From DAOUJW01 sp034421015 (lineage in GTDB: Bacteria; Chloroflexota; Dehalococcoidia; Lucifugimonadales; UBA2985), in contig DAOUKT010000022.1 of assembly GCA_034421015.1 (NCBI GenBank), positions 1-64,000 on the forward strand: a DNA stretch of 64,000 nt, written 5' to 3'. The position numbers and the translations under genes are program-made. Each line of letters starts with the position of its first letter. The first letter of the stretch is position 1. Under the pieces are notes generated by a model. It worked only from the letters and a program-made list of their open reading frames with translations. It did no database searches and had not been told where the DNA came from. Positions 21,070 through 29,184 of the stretch are shown piece after piece.

Positions 21070-21553
21070 CAGATACAACACAGACAGGATGATGACGGTT
21101 GCCAGCGCGCTGGAAGAGGGGATTGAAGTTAGCTTTGCCGACGGGCGAAGCGGCCTGATTCCCATTGCCCACGTTCCGGAGATCACAAAGACCGGGGCGC
21201 TATCTTCCATTGAGCTGCCCAATCCTTATGAGATGGTCCTGGAGACAGTCGCCGGGGAGCGTATAGAGGTCCCCTGGGACTTTGCCCGCCACTACTGCGA
21301 TGAGTCCTACAGGCCGAGGATTGAAGCGATCGCCGCGTATGACAGGCAGACCCTCGGCGGACGGGTGCGGGATCTCAGGGAGGCGGCCGGTCTGACCCAG
21401 GACGCGCTGGCTCGCACTGCCGGCGTAGGTCGCATCACCCTCGTCCGGCTCGAGAACGGGGAGCAGTCGCCCAGGCTCAAGACTTTGAATGCGGTGGCCC
21501 TGGCTCTGGGAAGAAACGTGCGCGAGCTCCTGACTGAGCCGGAATCCATATAG
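21062..21553 (+). CDS. DUF2442 plus XRE helix-turn-helix regulator
   Basis: The protein has 163 residues. Residues 1-80 form a DUF2442-type domain (a strand-rich domain common in toxin-antitoxin and regulatory proteins). Residues about 98-155 form an XRE helix-turn-helix (LREAAGLTQDALARTAGV, followed by LVRLENGEQSPRLKTL). It probably binds DNA and controls its own cassette. The start ATG overlaps the end of the YaaA-like gene. GC content returns towards the local norm in this gene, so it may be older here than the two genes before it, or recruited from a different source. Confidence 0.8.
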   Translation: MNDRYNTDRMMTVASALEEGIEVSFADGRSGLIPIAHVPEITKTGALSSIELPNPYEMVLETVAGERIEVPWDFARHYCDESYRPRIEAIAAYDRQTLGGRVRDLREAAGLTQDALARTAGVGRITLVRLENGEQSPRLKTLNAVALALGRNVRELLTEPESI

Positions 21554-21564
21554 CCCACCTCTCC

Positions 21565-21594
21565 TTGACTCACTCGAGCCTTGTGTGCTAGCCT
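21565..21594 (+). promoter_or_regulatory. Predicted promoter of the cimA T-box leader
   Basis: TTGACT (21565-21570) and TAGCCT (21589-21594) are separated by 18 bp. The same layout, TTGACA-18-TAGTCT, precedes the second T-box at 36023-36052, which supports both. Transcription would begin about 21601, at the base of stem I. Confidence 0.55.
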
Positions 21595-21600
21595 TGCGCC

Positions 21601-21868
21601 CAGAAGCGAAGACGGAGACGAGTAAGAGGCCATCTGCGCCCAGCGAGTCTGGTACGGTGAAAGCAGACGCGACAGTCGCCTCCCAAAATCCCTCCTGAGC
21701 TACTCACCGAAAGCTCGTTTTAGCGGGCGAGTAGACTGAGTCGGGTTTAGCCGCCGTTACCGGTGACCAAGGCATTACGGCACTTTGACCGAGTGCCCCG
21801 AACTTGTCGGGGAAAGAGGGTGGTACCGCGGGAACAGAAATCCCGTCCCTCAGGGGACGGGATTTCTA
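21601..21868 (+). promoter_or_regulatory. T-box leader, apparent isoleucine (ATC) specifier
   Basis: The T-box core GGTGGTACCGCGG (about 21819-21831) is followed by a terminator hairpin (ATCCCGTCCC/GGGACGGGAT, 21840-21866) and T-rich sequence. Stem I has GGAGACGAGTAA on the 5' side (AGTA of the specifier loop), the AGCGAG bulge, and a terminal loop GGTACGGTGAAAG closed by GTCTG/CAGAC. On the 3' side CAAAATCC faces the AGTA, placing ATC at 21688-21690 as the specifier. The UGGU bulge would pair with ACCA of uncharged tRNA, consistent with A73 of tRNA-Ile. Uncharged tRNA-Ile would thus turn on cimA. CTC at 21680 (Leu) is a less well placed alternative. Confidence 0.9.
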
Positions 21869-21892
21869 TTTGCAGGCGAAACCGGGTGAAAC

Positions 21893-23488
21893 ATGGAAGT
21901 TGAGCTTTACGACACTACTCTGAGGGACGGGGCCCAGCAGGAGGGGATATCCCTGTCCGTCGAGGACAAACTCAAGATTACCCGCCGGCTGGACGAACTG
22001 GGCGTGAGCTGGATTGAAGGTGGCACGCCCGGCTCCAACCCCAAAGACGAGGAATATTTCCAACAGGTCAAGTCCCTGACCCTCTCCAACGCTCGGATAG
22101 CGGCCTTTGGACTGACTCGCAGGGCCAGGGCGGACACGGCCACGGACCCAAGCATCGTCGCACTGATGGAGGCGGGCACTCCCGCCGTCACCCTGGTGGG
22201 CAAGAGCTCGGACCTCCACGTCAGGGAGGTGCTTGGAACGACGATGGAGGAGAATCTGGCCATGATCGCCGACTCGGTGGCGTACCTGAAGAGCCAGGGG
22301 CGTACGGTGTTCTTCGACGCCGAGCACTTCTTCGACGGCTTCAAGTCCAGCCGCGAGTACGCGCTCCAGTGCGTCAAGGCGGCCGCCGCGGCCGGCGCGG
22401 ACTGCCTGGTGCTGTGCGATACCAACGGCGGCGCGCTATCGACTGAGATTGCGGACATCGTGGCCTGCGTCCGCGGCGAGGTGCAGACGCGGCTGGGCAT
22501 CCACTGCCACAACGACGCCGATCTGGCCGTGGCCAACACACTGACCGCGATCAGGGCCGGAGCCACCCACGTCCAGGGGACCGTGAACGGCTACGGCGAA
22601 CGCTGTGGCAACGCCAACCTCCTTTCGATCATCGCAAACCTCAAGCTGAAGATGGACGTCTCCTGCGTGACAGACTCACAGCTGGCGTCTCTCAGGGACG
22701 TGTCGAACTACATCAGCGAGATCGTCAATATACCCCCCAGCAGCAACCAGCCGTACGTCGGGGCCAGCGCCTTCAGCCACAAGGGGGGCCTTCACGCCGA
22801 CGCCGTCTCCAAGCTGGAGGAGAGCTACCAGCACATCCAGCCGGCCAAGGTTGGAGCTGTCAACAAGGTTGTCATATCGGAGCTTTCGGGACGGGGCAAC
22901 ATCCAGTTTCGCCTCAGGGAAATGGGGCTGACCGACAGGGTGAATCGAGACCAGATTGCGGCCCTGTTGGAGAGAATAAAGCTCCTGGAGAGTAGGGGTT
23001 TCCAGTACGAGGGCGCAGAGGCCTCCTTTGCGCTGATGGTCAGAAGGACCCTGGACAGCTATAACCCGCCCTTCCAGCTGGTGGACTTCATGGTCATTGT
23101 GGAGAACAGGCGCCGGGCCCCAAGCAATGGTGAATCGGAGGACATGCTGGCGGAGGCAATGGTAAAGGTCAGGGTGGAGGACAGGCTGATGCACACCGCA
23201 GCCGAGGGCAACGGGCCGGTCAACGCCCTGGACAACGCTCTGCGCAAGGCCCTCCTGGAGTCCTACCCGTCCCTTGACGAGGTGAAGCTGGTTGACTACA
23301 AGGTCCGCGTTGTGGACCAGGGGCAGGATACCAGGGCGGTGGTGAGAGTGTTGATCGAGTCCACCGACGGCCAGGACTACTGGCAGACGGTCGGCTCCTC
23401 AGCGAACATCATCGAGGCGAGCTGGATGGCGCTGGCCGACAGCATGGAGTACTTCCTGCTCAAGCGCGACTGGCAGGGCCAGGGCTAA
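21893..23488 (+). CDS. cimA: (R)-citramalate synthase
   Basis: The protein has 531 residues and is of the LeuA/CimA family. The HMGL TIM barrel (residues 1-270) opens with VELYDTTLRDGAQQEG and has the metal-binding His pair GIHCHNDADLAVANT and NGYGERCGNANL. A C-terminal LeuA regulatory dimer domain (about 390-525) allows feedback inhibition. CimA condenses pyruvate and acetyl-CoA to citramalate, the threonine-independent entry to isoleucine. The N-terminus fits the citramalate synthase subfamily better than 2-isopropylmalate synthase, and the isoleucine-type T-box agrees. It starts at ATG 25 bp after the leader terminator. Confidence 0.9.
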   Translation: MEVELYDTTLRDGAQQEGISLSVEDKLKITRRLDELGVSWIEGGTPGSNPKDEEYFQQVKSLTLSNARIAAFGLTRRARADTATDPSIVALMEAGTPAVTLVGKSSDLHVREVLGTTMEENLAMIADSVAYLKSQGRTVFFDAEHFFDGFKSSREYALQCVKAAAAAGADCLVLCDTNGGALSTEIADIVACVRGEVQTRLGIHCHNDADLAVANTLTAIRAGATHVQGTVNGYGERCGNANLLSIIANLKLKMDVSCVTDSQLASLRDVSNYISEIVNIPPSSNQPYVGASAFSHKGGLHADAVSKLEESYQHIQPAKVGAVNKVVISELSGRGNIQFRLREMGLTDRVNRDQIAALLERIKLLESRGFQYEGAEASFALMVRRTLDSYNPPFQLVDFMVIVENRRRAPSNGESEDMLAEAMVKVRVEDRLMHTAAEGNGPVNALDNALRKALLESYPSLDEVKLVDYKVRVVDQGQDTRAVVRVLIESTDGQDYWQTVGSSANIIEASWMALADSMEYFLLKRDWQGQG

Positions 23489-23526
23489 TCCGAAGCCTCG
23501 AGTACATCCGCTGACACGTTGACCGC

Positions 23527-24465
23527 CTACCACCAGGCCGTATCGTCCGGGTGGACCATCCGCGCCTCCATCTCCTCCCTCCAAGGGCCCGTTGCCAGGT
23601 ACTTCCACCCGCCGTCGGCGAAGATGACCGCGATGCTGCCGCCGTCCATTCGCTCGGCGATGCGCTGGGCGCAGTGCAGGACCGCCCCGGACGAGACGCC
23701 GGCGAAGATGCCCTCCGTCTGGAGCAGGGTGCGGGCGCACTCAAAGGCGGTTGCGCTGTCGACCAGAAACCTGCCGTCCAGCTTGTCCAGGTCCAGGAGG
23801 GGCGGGATGTAGCCCTCCTCCAGGCTTCGCAGGCCCTGGAGCTGTTCCCCCATTCGCGGCTCAACCCCTATTACCTTTACGTCCGGGTTGCGCTCCTTCA
23901 GAAGCCGCCCCACACCCATGAGGGTACCGCCGGTCCCGATGCCTGCGATGAATACGTCCGGGTCGGGCAGGGCCTCAAGGATCTCCGGGCCGGTTGTCTC
24001 GTAGTGCGCCCTGACGTTGGCCTCGCTCTCGAACTGGCATGTGTTGAAGCAGCCCTCCTCCTGTCCCAGCTGCCTCGCCAGCTCGATCGCTCCCTTCATG
24101 CCTGCCATAGGGTCGCACCAGACGATTTCGGTGTCGTAGGTTGCCAGGAGGTCCGCCACGCCCGGGGTCGCTCTGTGGGGAATGACCACCTTCAGCCTGT
24201 AGCCCTTCTGCTTGGCGATGAGCGCCAGCGCCAGCGCGGTGTTGCCTGTGCTGGCCTCCACCAGGGTCTGGCCGGGCTTGAGCGCGCCGGATGCCTCCGC
24301 CTGCCTCACCAGGTATCCGGCGACCCGGTCCTTGATGCTGCCCGTCGGGTTGAGGCCCTCCAGCTTGGCGAAGATGCGCACCCCCGGCTTGGGGCTCATG
24401 CGGGACACCTCCACCAGGGGCGTGTTGCCTATGTGGTCCAGGATGCTTCTGGATTGAACGTCCAT
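23527..24465 (-). CDS. cysM: CysM-type cysteine synthase
   Basis: The protein has 312 residues and is a fold-type II PLP enzyme. The PLP lysine lies in NPTGSIKDRV, the substrate-binding loop is STGNTALAL, and the phosphate-binding glycine loop is GIGTGGTLMG. The C-terminal part (EGIFAGVSSGAVLH, then ADGGWKYLATGPW) resembles mycobacterial CysM, which uses O-phosphoserine and a thiocarboxylated carrier protein, more than CysK. Activity with O-acetylserine and sulfide is the alternative. ATG 24465 gives the family start MDVQSRSILDHIGNTPL; the frame extends to 24495 without support. It converges with cimA. Confidence 0.85.
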   Translation of the reverse strand: MDVQSRSILDHIGNTPLVEVSRMSPKPGVRIFAKLEGLNPTGSIKDRVAGYLVRQAEASGALKPGQTLVEASTGNTALALALIAKQKGYRLKVVIPHRATPGVADLLATYDTEIVWCDPMAGMKGAIELARQLGQEEGCFNTCQFESEANVRAHYETTGPEILEALPDPDVFIAGIGTGGTLMGVGRLLKERNPDVKVIGVEPRMGEQLQGLRSLEEGYIPPLLDLDKLDGRFLVDSATAFECARTLLQTEGIFAGVSSGAVLHCAQRIAERMDGGSIAVIFADGGWKYLATGPWREEMEARMVHPDDTAWW

Positions 24466-24530
24466 GTCTGTTCCTCTGGCGTAATGATAGCCCATCCTAG
24501 GCCCCGCCGAAAGCTCGCGTCCTTGCTATC

Positions 24531-24751
24531 GGAGACCCTTGCGCAACTAGAGCATTGTCCCCAGAAGAGGCGTTCCAACTGTCATTCTGAACCCTTCGGC
24601 TACGCTCAGGATAAACTTCGCTTTGCGGAGTGAAGAATCCAAAGCCTTTGCCTGCAAAGCTACGAAGTCTCAAATTAGCCCTTTGGATTCTTCGCCTTCG
24701 GCTCAGAATGACATTCAACCGAGCCACCGCGCGGGTTACGCGAAGGTATCC
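24531..24751. repeat. Inverted-repeat element, family 1, copy A
   Basis: This 221-bp element fills most of the 473-bp gap (24466-24938), which has no gene. Ends: GGAGACCCTTGCGCAACT and GGTTACGCGAAGGTATCC (imperfect terminal inverted repeats). Inside, AACTGTCATTCTGAAC and GCTCAGAATGACATTC are a second inverted pair around GAATCCAAAG/CTTTGGATTC. Inverted relative to copies B (34857-35053) and C (41278-41474). No coding capacity: a MITE-like non-autonomous element. Confidence 0.8.
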
Positions 24752-24823
24752 AAATGGCTTGGCCGGTTATGGTATATTAGCCTCGATTAACTCAGGCTGC
24801 CCCGCCGCCTTGGGGGTACTTCT

Positions 24824-24884
24824 ACCGCTCATCCCCGTATCAAGTACGGGGCAGGCTCTGAGCCTGTCGAAGGGAATGAGCGGT
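24824..24884. repeat. Short palindromic repeat with ACCGCTCAT/ATGAGCGGT ends
   Basis: This 61-bp repeat has ACCGCTCAT at the left and ATGAGCGGT at the right, and an inner hairpin CCCCGTATCAAGTACGGGG plus AGGCTCTGAGCCTGTCGAAG. A 37-bp relative with identical ends lies at 44593-44629. It is upstream of the CoA-transferase gene and might affect its transcript. It is not related to the GGAGAC-ended elements. Confidence 0.65.
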
Positions 24885-24938
24885 GAGCGATAGCTGCTCT
24901 GGCGGTTCGACGGGCTTGCCAAGAACGGAGGAGGGTCT

Positions 24939-26153
24939 ATGCAAGAAGGCATTCTCCAGGGAGTCAGGGTCATAGAGTGGGGCGACCTGGTGTCTGCGCC
25001 GTGGACTGGGCGTCTGCTGGCGGACATGGGCGCAGACGTCATCAAGGTCGAGACGCCGGACGCGGGCGACTCTGCCCGTCGGGTCGGGCCATTTCCCCAC
25101 GACGAGCCTCACATCGAAAAGAGCGGCCTCTACCTGTACCTCAACTGCAACAAGCGCGGCGTCACACTGGACGTGAGCAAGCCGGAGGGCAAGCGCATCT
25201 TCCGGGAGCTTGTTGCAGGTGCGGACATCCTGATCGAGAGCCACTCTCCCGGCGTTGTCGAGGAGCTTGGCCTCACGTACAACGACCTCAAACCTCTGAA
25301 CCAGAACCTGATCATGGTCTCCATCAGCCCATTCGGGCAGACCGGCCCCTACCGCGACTACGCGGCCAGCGAGCTTGTGCTATTCCACATGGGAGGCATC
25401 GGCTACGAGACGCCGGCGGGCGACGTTACGGACCCGGAGAACGAGCCGCCCCTGAAGGGGCCGGGATACCAGAGCTATTTCGTGACGGGCTGGCTTGCCG
25501 CCACAAGCGCGTTCATCGGCCTCTACCACCGTGAGGTGACCGGAGAGGGACAGTTCATCGACATTTCGGAGCACGAGGCCATCGCCAGCACCCAGAGGCC
25601 CAATGTCACCCGCTACTCCTACGCGGACGAGCTTCCGGGCCGGGAGGGCACGGGCATCCCCCGCTTCAAGCCCTGCAAGGACGGCTACTTTGCGGGCTAC
25701 GGCGCGCAGGGCACCGATGTCATGTGGGCCAAGGTGTGCGACATCATGGGCAACCCTGAGTGGACCCAGTGGGATATCTGCGAGACTATGGTCTCCCGCA
25801 GGGAGAACATCGCCACGCTGGACGCTCTCATAATGTCCTGGATGATGGACTACACCAAGGCGGAGCTTTTCGAGATGGGGCAGCGCGCCGGCATCTCCTG
25901 CTTCCCCGTCAACACCGTTGCAGACGTGTACTCAACGGAGCAGTACAAGGAGCGGGGCTTCTTCGAAGAGGTCGAGCACCCCGTCGCCGGGACTTTCGCC
26001 TACCCGGGCGTGCCGTTCAAGATATCGGATTACCAGCCTGCCTTGAGGCTGCCGGCGCCCATGCTGGGCCAGCACAACAGAGAGGTGTACGTGGACATCC
26101 TCAACCGTGCCCCCGAAGACCTGGTGAAGCTTCGCCAGGCGGGGGTCATCTAG
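24939..26153 (+). CDS. CaiB/BaiF family CoA transferase
   Basis: The protein has 404 residues and is a family III CoA transferase. It opens with GVRVIEWGDLVSAPWTGRLLADMGADVIKVE, which forms the CoA-binding Rossmann part, and later shows GEGQFIDISEHEA, the conserved segment near the active site. These enzymes move CoA between an acyl-CoA donor and an organic acid through an aspartyl anhydride. The substrate cannot be read from sequence; carnitine, formate/oxalate and succinate/mesaconate are family examples. ATG 24939 follows GGAGGAGGG. The next gene, a paralogue 27 bp downstream, suggests a heteromeric enzyme or two steps of one pathway. Confidence 0.93.
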   Translation: MQEGILQGVRVIEWGDLVSAPWTGRLLADMGADVIKVETPDAGDSARRVGPFPHDEPHIEKSGLYLYLNCNKRGVTLDVSKPEGKRIFRELVAGADILIESHSPGVVEELGLTYNDLKPLNQNLIMVSISPFGQTGPYRDYAASELVLFHMGGIGYETPAGDVTDPENEPPLKGPGYQSYFVTGWLAATSAFIGLYHREVTGEGQFIDISEHEAIASTQRPNVTRYSYADELPGREGTGIPRFKPCKDGYFAGYGAQGTDVMWAKVCDIMGNPEWTQWDICETMVSRRENIATLDALIMSWMMDYTKAELFEMGQRAGISCFPVNTVADVYSTEQYKERGFFEEVEHPVAGTFAYPGVPFKISDYQPALRLPAPMLGQHNREVYVDILNRAPEDLVKLRQAGVI

Positions 26154-26180
26154 ACGACCCGGAAACCAAGGAGGTATGAG

Positions 26181-27404
26181 ATGAGCAAGCTGCCATTTGA
26201 AGGCGTACGCGTGGCCGATTTCGGCTGGATCATTACCGCGCCCCTGGCCACCGTCTGGCTGGCCACCCTGGGCGCGGAGGTCATCAAGATCGAGAGCAAG
26301 GTGCATCCCGATACCCTGCGGAGCGGCATCCACGGCGGCGCAATTCCGGGTGAAGACCCTGCGTTCAACTGCACCGGGGGCTTCAACTCCCTCAACTACA
26401 GCAAGTACAGCTGCTGCCTGGACATGACCAAGCCGGAGGCCCGGGAGCTGGCCTACGAGATAATCAAGACCAGCGACATTGTCGTGGAGGCGTACACCGC
26501 GCCCGTTGTGGAGCGCTTCGGGCTGACGTTCCCCCAGCTCCAGGCCCTCAAGCCGGACATCATCCTGTGCTCCGTGTCGTCCCTGGGCAAGACGGGGCCT
26601 CTCAAGGACGTGACCGGGTTCGGGCCTGCAAACCAGGCCTTCGCCAGCCTGCCGTCGATGATGGGCTACCCGGCCGGTCCGCCCGCCAGCATGGGCGGCA
26701 CGTGGCCGGACTACGTCATGGGCGTCGCAATGGCCTACCTCGCCATCGCCGCGCTGTATCATCGCAAGCGCACGGGGCAGGGCCTCTACTTTGACCTGTC
26801 CATGGCGGAGGCTGTGATGGCGATGGTGCCCGGCCAGATGCTGGACTATGCGATGAACGGGCGCATTGCGCAGCCCCAGGGCAACAGGGACGACCTGGCC
26901 GCGCCTCACAACGTATACAGGTGCGAGGGCGAAGACAAGTGGGTTGCGATTTCCGTCCACGACGAGACCCAGTGGGCCGCCTTCTGCCGGGCCGCGGGCC
27001 ACCCGGAGTGGCAGGACGACGAGCGGTTCACGGACATCTACAAACGCCGCGAGAACCGCGCCGAGCTGGACGCCCTCATATCGGAGTGGACTCTGCCGCA
27101 GTCCGCGCACGACGTCATGGAGCGGCTCCAGGCGGTGGGCGTTCCCGCGGGGCCGTCCCAGGACACCCGGGAGCTCATGGACGATCCCCAGCTTCAACAT
27201 CGCAACCAGTTCTTCGAGTTGGACAGCCCGCTCACGGGCCCGCGCCTGGCTATGGCTATGCAGGGCATATTCAGCGGTATACCGGAGCGCCGCTACCTGC
27301 CGGCCCCGGCCTTCGACAGGGACAACCACAAGGTCTTCCACGACATCCTGGGCCTCTCCGAGGACAGGATAGCCAAGCTGGTGGAGCAGGGGGTTATCAA
27401 CTAG
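26181..27404 (+). CDS. CaiB/BaiF family CoA transferase
   Basis: The protein has 407 residues and the same family as the gene before it: GVRVADFGWIITAPLATVWLATLGAEVIKIES at the N-terminus and GQGLYFDLSMAEAVMAM in the active-site region. Residues 45-80 differ from the neighbour, with an insertion that includes FNCTGGFNSLNYSKYSC, so the two are diverged paralogues rather than recent duplicates. AAGGAGG lies 6 bp before ATG 26181. The pair probably forms one operon. Role and substrate are unknown; tandem family III transferases often act on bulky or recalcitrant acids in Chloroflexota-like genomes (inference). Confidence 0.93.
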   Translation: MSKLPFEGVRVADFGWIITAPLATVWLATLGAEVIKIESKVHPDTLRSGIHGGAIPGEDPAFNCTGGFNSLNYSKYSCCLDMTKPEARELAYEIIKTSDIVVEAYTAPVVERFGLTFPQLQALKPDIILCSVSSLGKTGPLKDVTGFGPANQAFASLPSMMGYPAGPPASMGGTWPDYVMGVAMAYLAIAALYHRKRTGQGLYFDLSMAEAVMAMVPGQMLDYAMNGRIAQPQGNRDDLAAPHNVYRCEGEDKWVAISVHDETQWAAFCRAAGHPEWQDDERFTDIYKRRENRAELDALISEWTLPQSAHDVMERLQAVGVPAGPSQDTRELMDDPQLQHRNQFFELDSPLTGPRLAMAMQGIFSGIPERRYLPAPAFDRDNHKVFHDILGLSEDRIAKLVEQGVIN

Positions 27405-27436
27405 GGGGCTTTCATCCCAAACTAGGAGTTGCAGAA

Positions 27437-28423
27437 TTGCTTGATGACCTAGTTGAAGTCATTGAGACACTGAAGTCTCGGATAGATGAGCACCGCTCTG
27501 TTTTGCAGGGCAATGAGGCTCAGACTCGGCTGTCCCTGATAGACCCGCTGCTGAGGGCGCTGGGCTGGGATACGGCGGACCCGTTATTGGTCAGGCCGGA
27601 GTACGTTGTCGGTGGCAGGCGCGCGGACTACGCATTGCTTAATGCTCAAAGAGAGGTGGTTGTCTTTCTGGAAGCCAAGAACCTCGGTGAGAATCTGGCT
27701 GGCCACAGGTCTCAGGTGGTGGCATACGCCAGTGAGCTTGGAATCAGGTTTCCTGCCCTGACCAACGGCAATGATTGGGAGGTCTACGACAATTCTCAGT
27801 TGGTGCCCATTGACCAGCGGCGAGTGCTGAATCTGTCTATAACCGGTACTGACGCTGCCAAGTGTGCCTTGCAGTTCCTGTTGCTCTGGCGGCCTAACCT
27901 GGCGTCAGGACAGCCTATTGAGGCAAATGAGCCGATTATGGGAACAGAGCCTAAGCTTGCAGCCATCCCTCAAGTTTCTGAACCTCAATACCCCGCAATA
28001 ACTACGAATGTCCCTCCTGCCCAAGCCGTGTCGCCCCCAGCAGATGCGGGTTGGATGATTCTGAGAGACTTTGCTCCAGTAACCGGCACTAGGCCTCCCG
28101 TAGCCATACGGTTTCCGAATGGTGAGGTAAATGAAATCAGGCAGTGGAGAGGCCCTCTTGTTGAGGTGGCCGAGTGGCTAATCCGCAATGGTGATATGAT
28201 CGAGGTCAGATACCCACTGACGATTGGGCGTCAAAAGAGCAACTGCATAATCAACATGGAACCCCAGCATCCAAATGGAAAGGACTTCATTAGTCCTCAG
28301 AAATTGTCCAATGGTACTTTTCTGAATTGCAACTACAATGCCCCAGATACTGTAAGAATATGCGTAGCTCTCTTGGAGCATTTCGGCAAAGACCCCGCGT
28401 CAGTCCACATTCAGGTGGGTTGA
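27437..28423 (+). CDS. Stand-alone restriction-type nuclease (HSDR_N-like domain)
   Basis: The protein has 328 residues from TTG 27437, chosen because AGGAG lies 8 bp upstream; the long frame reaching back to 26921 is a shadow of the CoA-transferase gene. Residues 20-120 match the N-terminal nuclease domain of type I/IV restriction enzymes: EAQTRLSLIDPLLRALGWD, then RRADYALL and VVFLEAKNLG, giving the Glu...Asp...Glu-x-Lys catalytic set. The middle (150-205) is Pro/Ala-rich linker. The last 110 residues are a separate strand-rich domain I cannot name. No methylase or helicase partner is adjacent. Composition is AT-richer than the CoA-transferase genes. Confidence 0.75.
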   Translation: MLDDLVEVIETLKSRIDEHRSVLQGNEAQTRLSLIDPLLRALGWDTADPLLVRPEYVVGGRRADYALLNAQREVVVFLEAKNLGENLAGHRSQVVAYASELGIRFPALTNGNDWEVYDNSQLVPIDQRRVLNLSITGTDAAKCALQFLLLWRPNLASGQPIEANEPIMGTEPKLAAIPQVSEPQYPAITTNVPPAQAVSPPADAGWMILRDFAPVTGTRPPVAIRFPNGEVNEIRQWRGPLVEVAEWLIRNGDMIEVRYPLTIGRQKSNCIINMEPQHPNGKDFISPQKLSNGTFLNCNYNAPDTVRICVALLEHFGKDPASVHIQVG

Positions 28424-28503
28424 GCGGCGCAGTTCGGTCTCTGAGTTGTGTCCGGTTTCGCGGCCCAGAAATCAAATGGTATCGACAATACAGGAGAACA
28501 GCT

Positions 28504-29055
28504 ATGTCCAGAGTCCCTTTTCTGACCAGAGATGACCTGCCCCCGGACAAGGGAGACCTGTATGACCAGGTGGCGGCCCGTCGGGGGCACGTGGCCAGGC
28601 CCTTTGAGGCCCTTCTCAACAGCCCTGACGTGGCGTCCAGGGTGGCAATGGTCGGGGAACAGCTCCGCTACGTGTCGGCCACAATTTCCGACGATGTCAG
28701 AGAGATTGTAACCCTGACTACGGCCAGGGCGCTCAACTGCCAGTACGTATGGACGCACCACTGCGACTCGGCCAGACAGGCCGGTGTCAGGGATGAGGTG
28801 ATCGACGCGATCAGGGATGGCAGCTCTCCCCGGAGGATGATTCCGAAGGAGGGCGTGTTCGTCCAGTTTACGCGGGAGCTCCTGGAGGACAAGCGGGTCA
28901 GGGATGCGACCTACAGCGCAGTCGAGCACCTGCTGGGACAGCAGGGAGCCGTCGATCTCATAGTGACTATTGGCTACTACTCGATGCTCTGCCTGGCGAT
29001 TAACGCACTGGAGATTGGCCTTGAAGATGGGGTAGCGCCCCTTCTGCCGACGTGA
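28504..29055 (+). CDS. AhpD-like carboxymuconolactone decarboxylase family protein
   Basis: The protein has 183 residues, all-helical. The core helix motif reads ARALNCQYVWTHHCDSARQAGV. The first Cys and the His are conserved, but the second redox cysteine of true AhpD (C-x-x-C) is not at its usual place, so this belongs to the decarboxylase/unknown branch rather than peroxidase-coupled AhpD. ATG 28504 is preceded by AGGAGA; the frame extends to 28327 without support. It follows the nuclease gene by 80 bp. No ring-cleavage genes are adjacent, so the substrate is open. Confidence 0.85.
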   Translation: MSRVPFLTRDDLPPDKGDLYDQVAARRGHVARPFEALLNSPDVASRVAMVGEQLRYVSATISDDVREIVTLTTARALNCQYVWTHHCDSARQAGVRDEVIDAIRDGSSPRRMIPKEGVFVQFTRELLEDKRVRDATYSAVEHLLGQQGAVDLIVTIGYYSMLCLAINALEIGLEDGVAPLLPT

Positions 29056-29184
29056 AGTTAGCCTTCTGCGCGACCGGCGGGCCGTCCAGGATGAGCCTTT
29101 GTCTTCTGGAGAAGTGTACAAGCCGGTGTCTGCATGTTATCCTGAAACTACCTGCCCCCAATATCACTCAAGGAATAGCGTCTT

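Noticed and set aside
26921..27436. The upstream 170 codons of a 500-codon frame covering the CoA-transferase end
   Set aside because: This part is out of frame with, and inside, the CoA-transferase gene; the nuclease begins at TTG 27437 with its own AGGAG.
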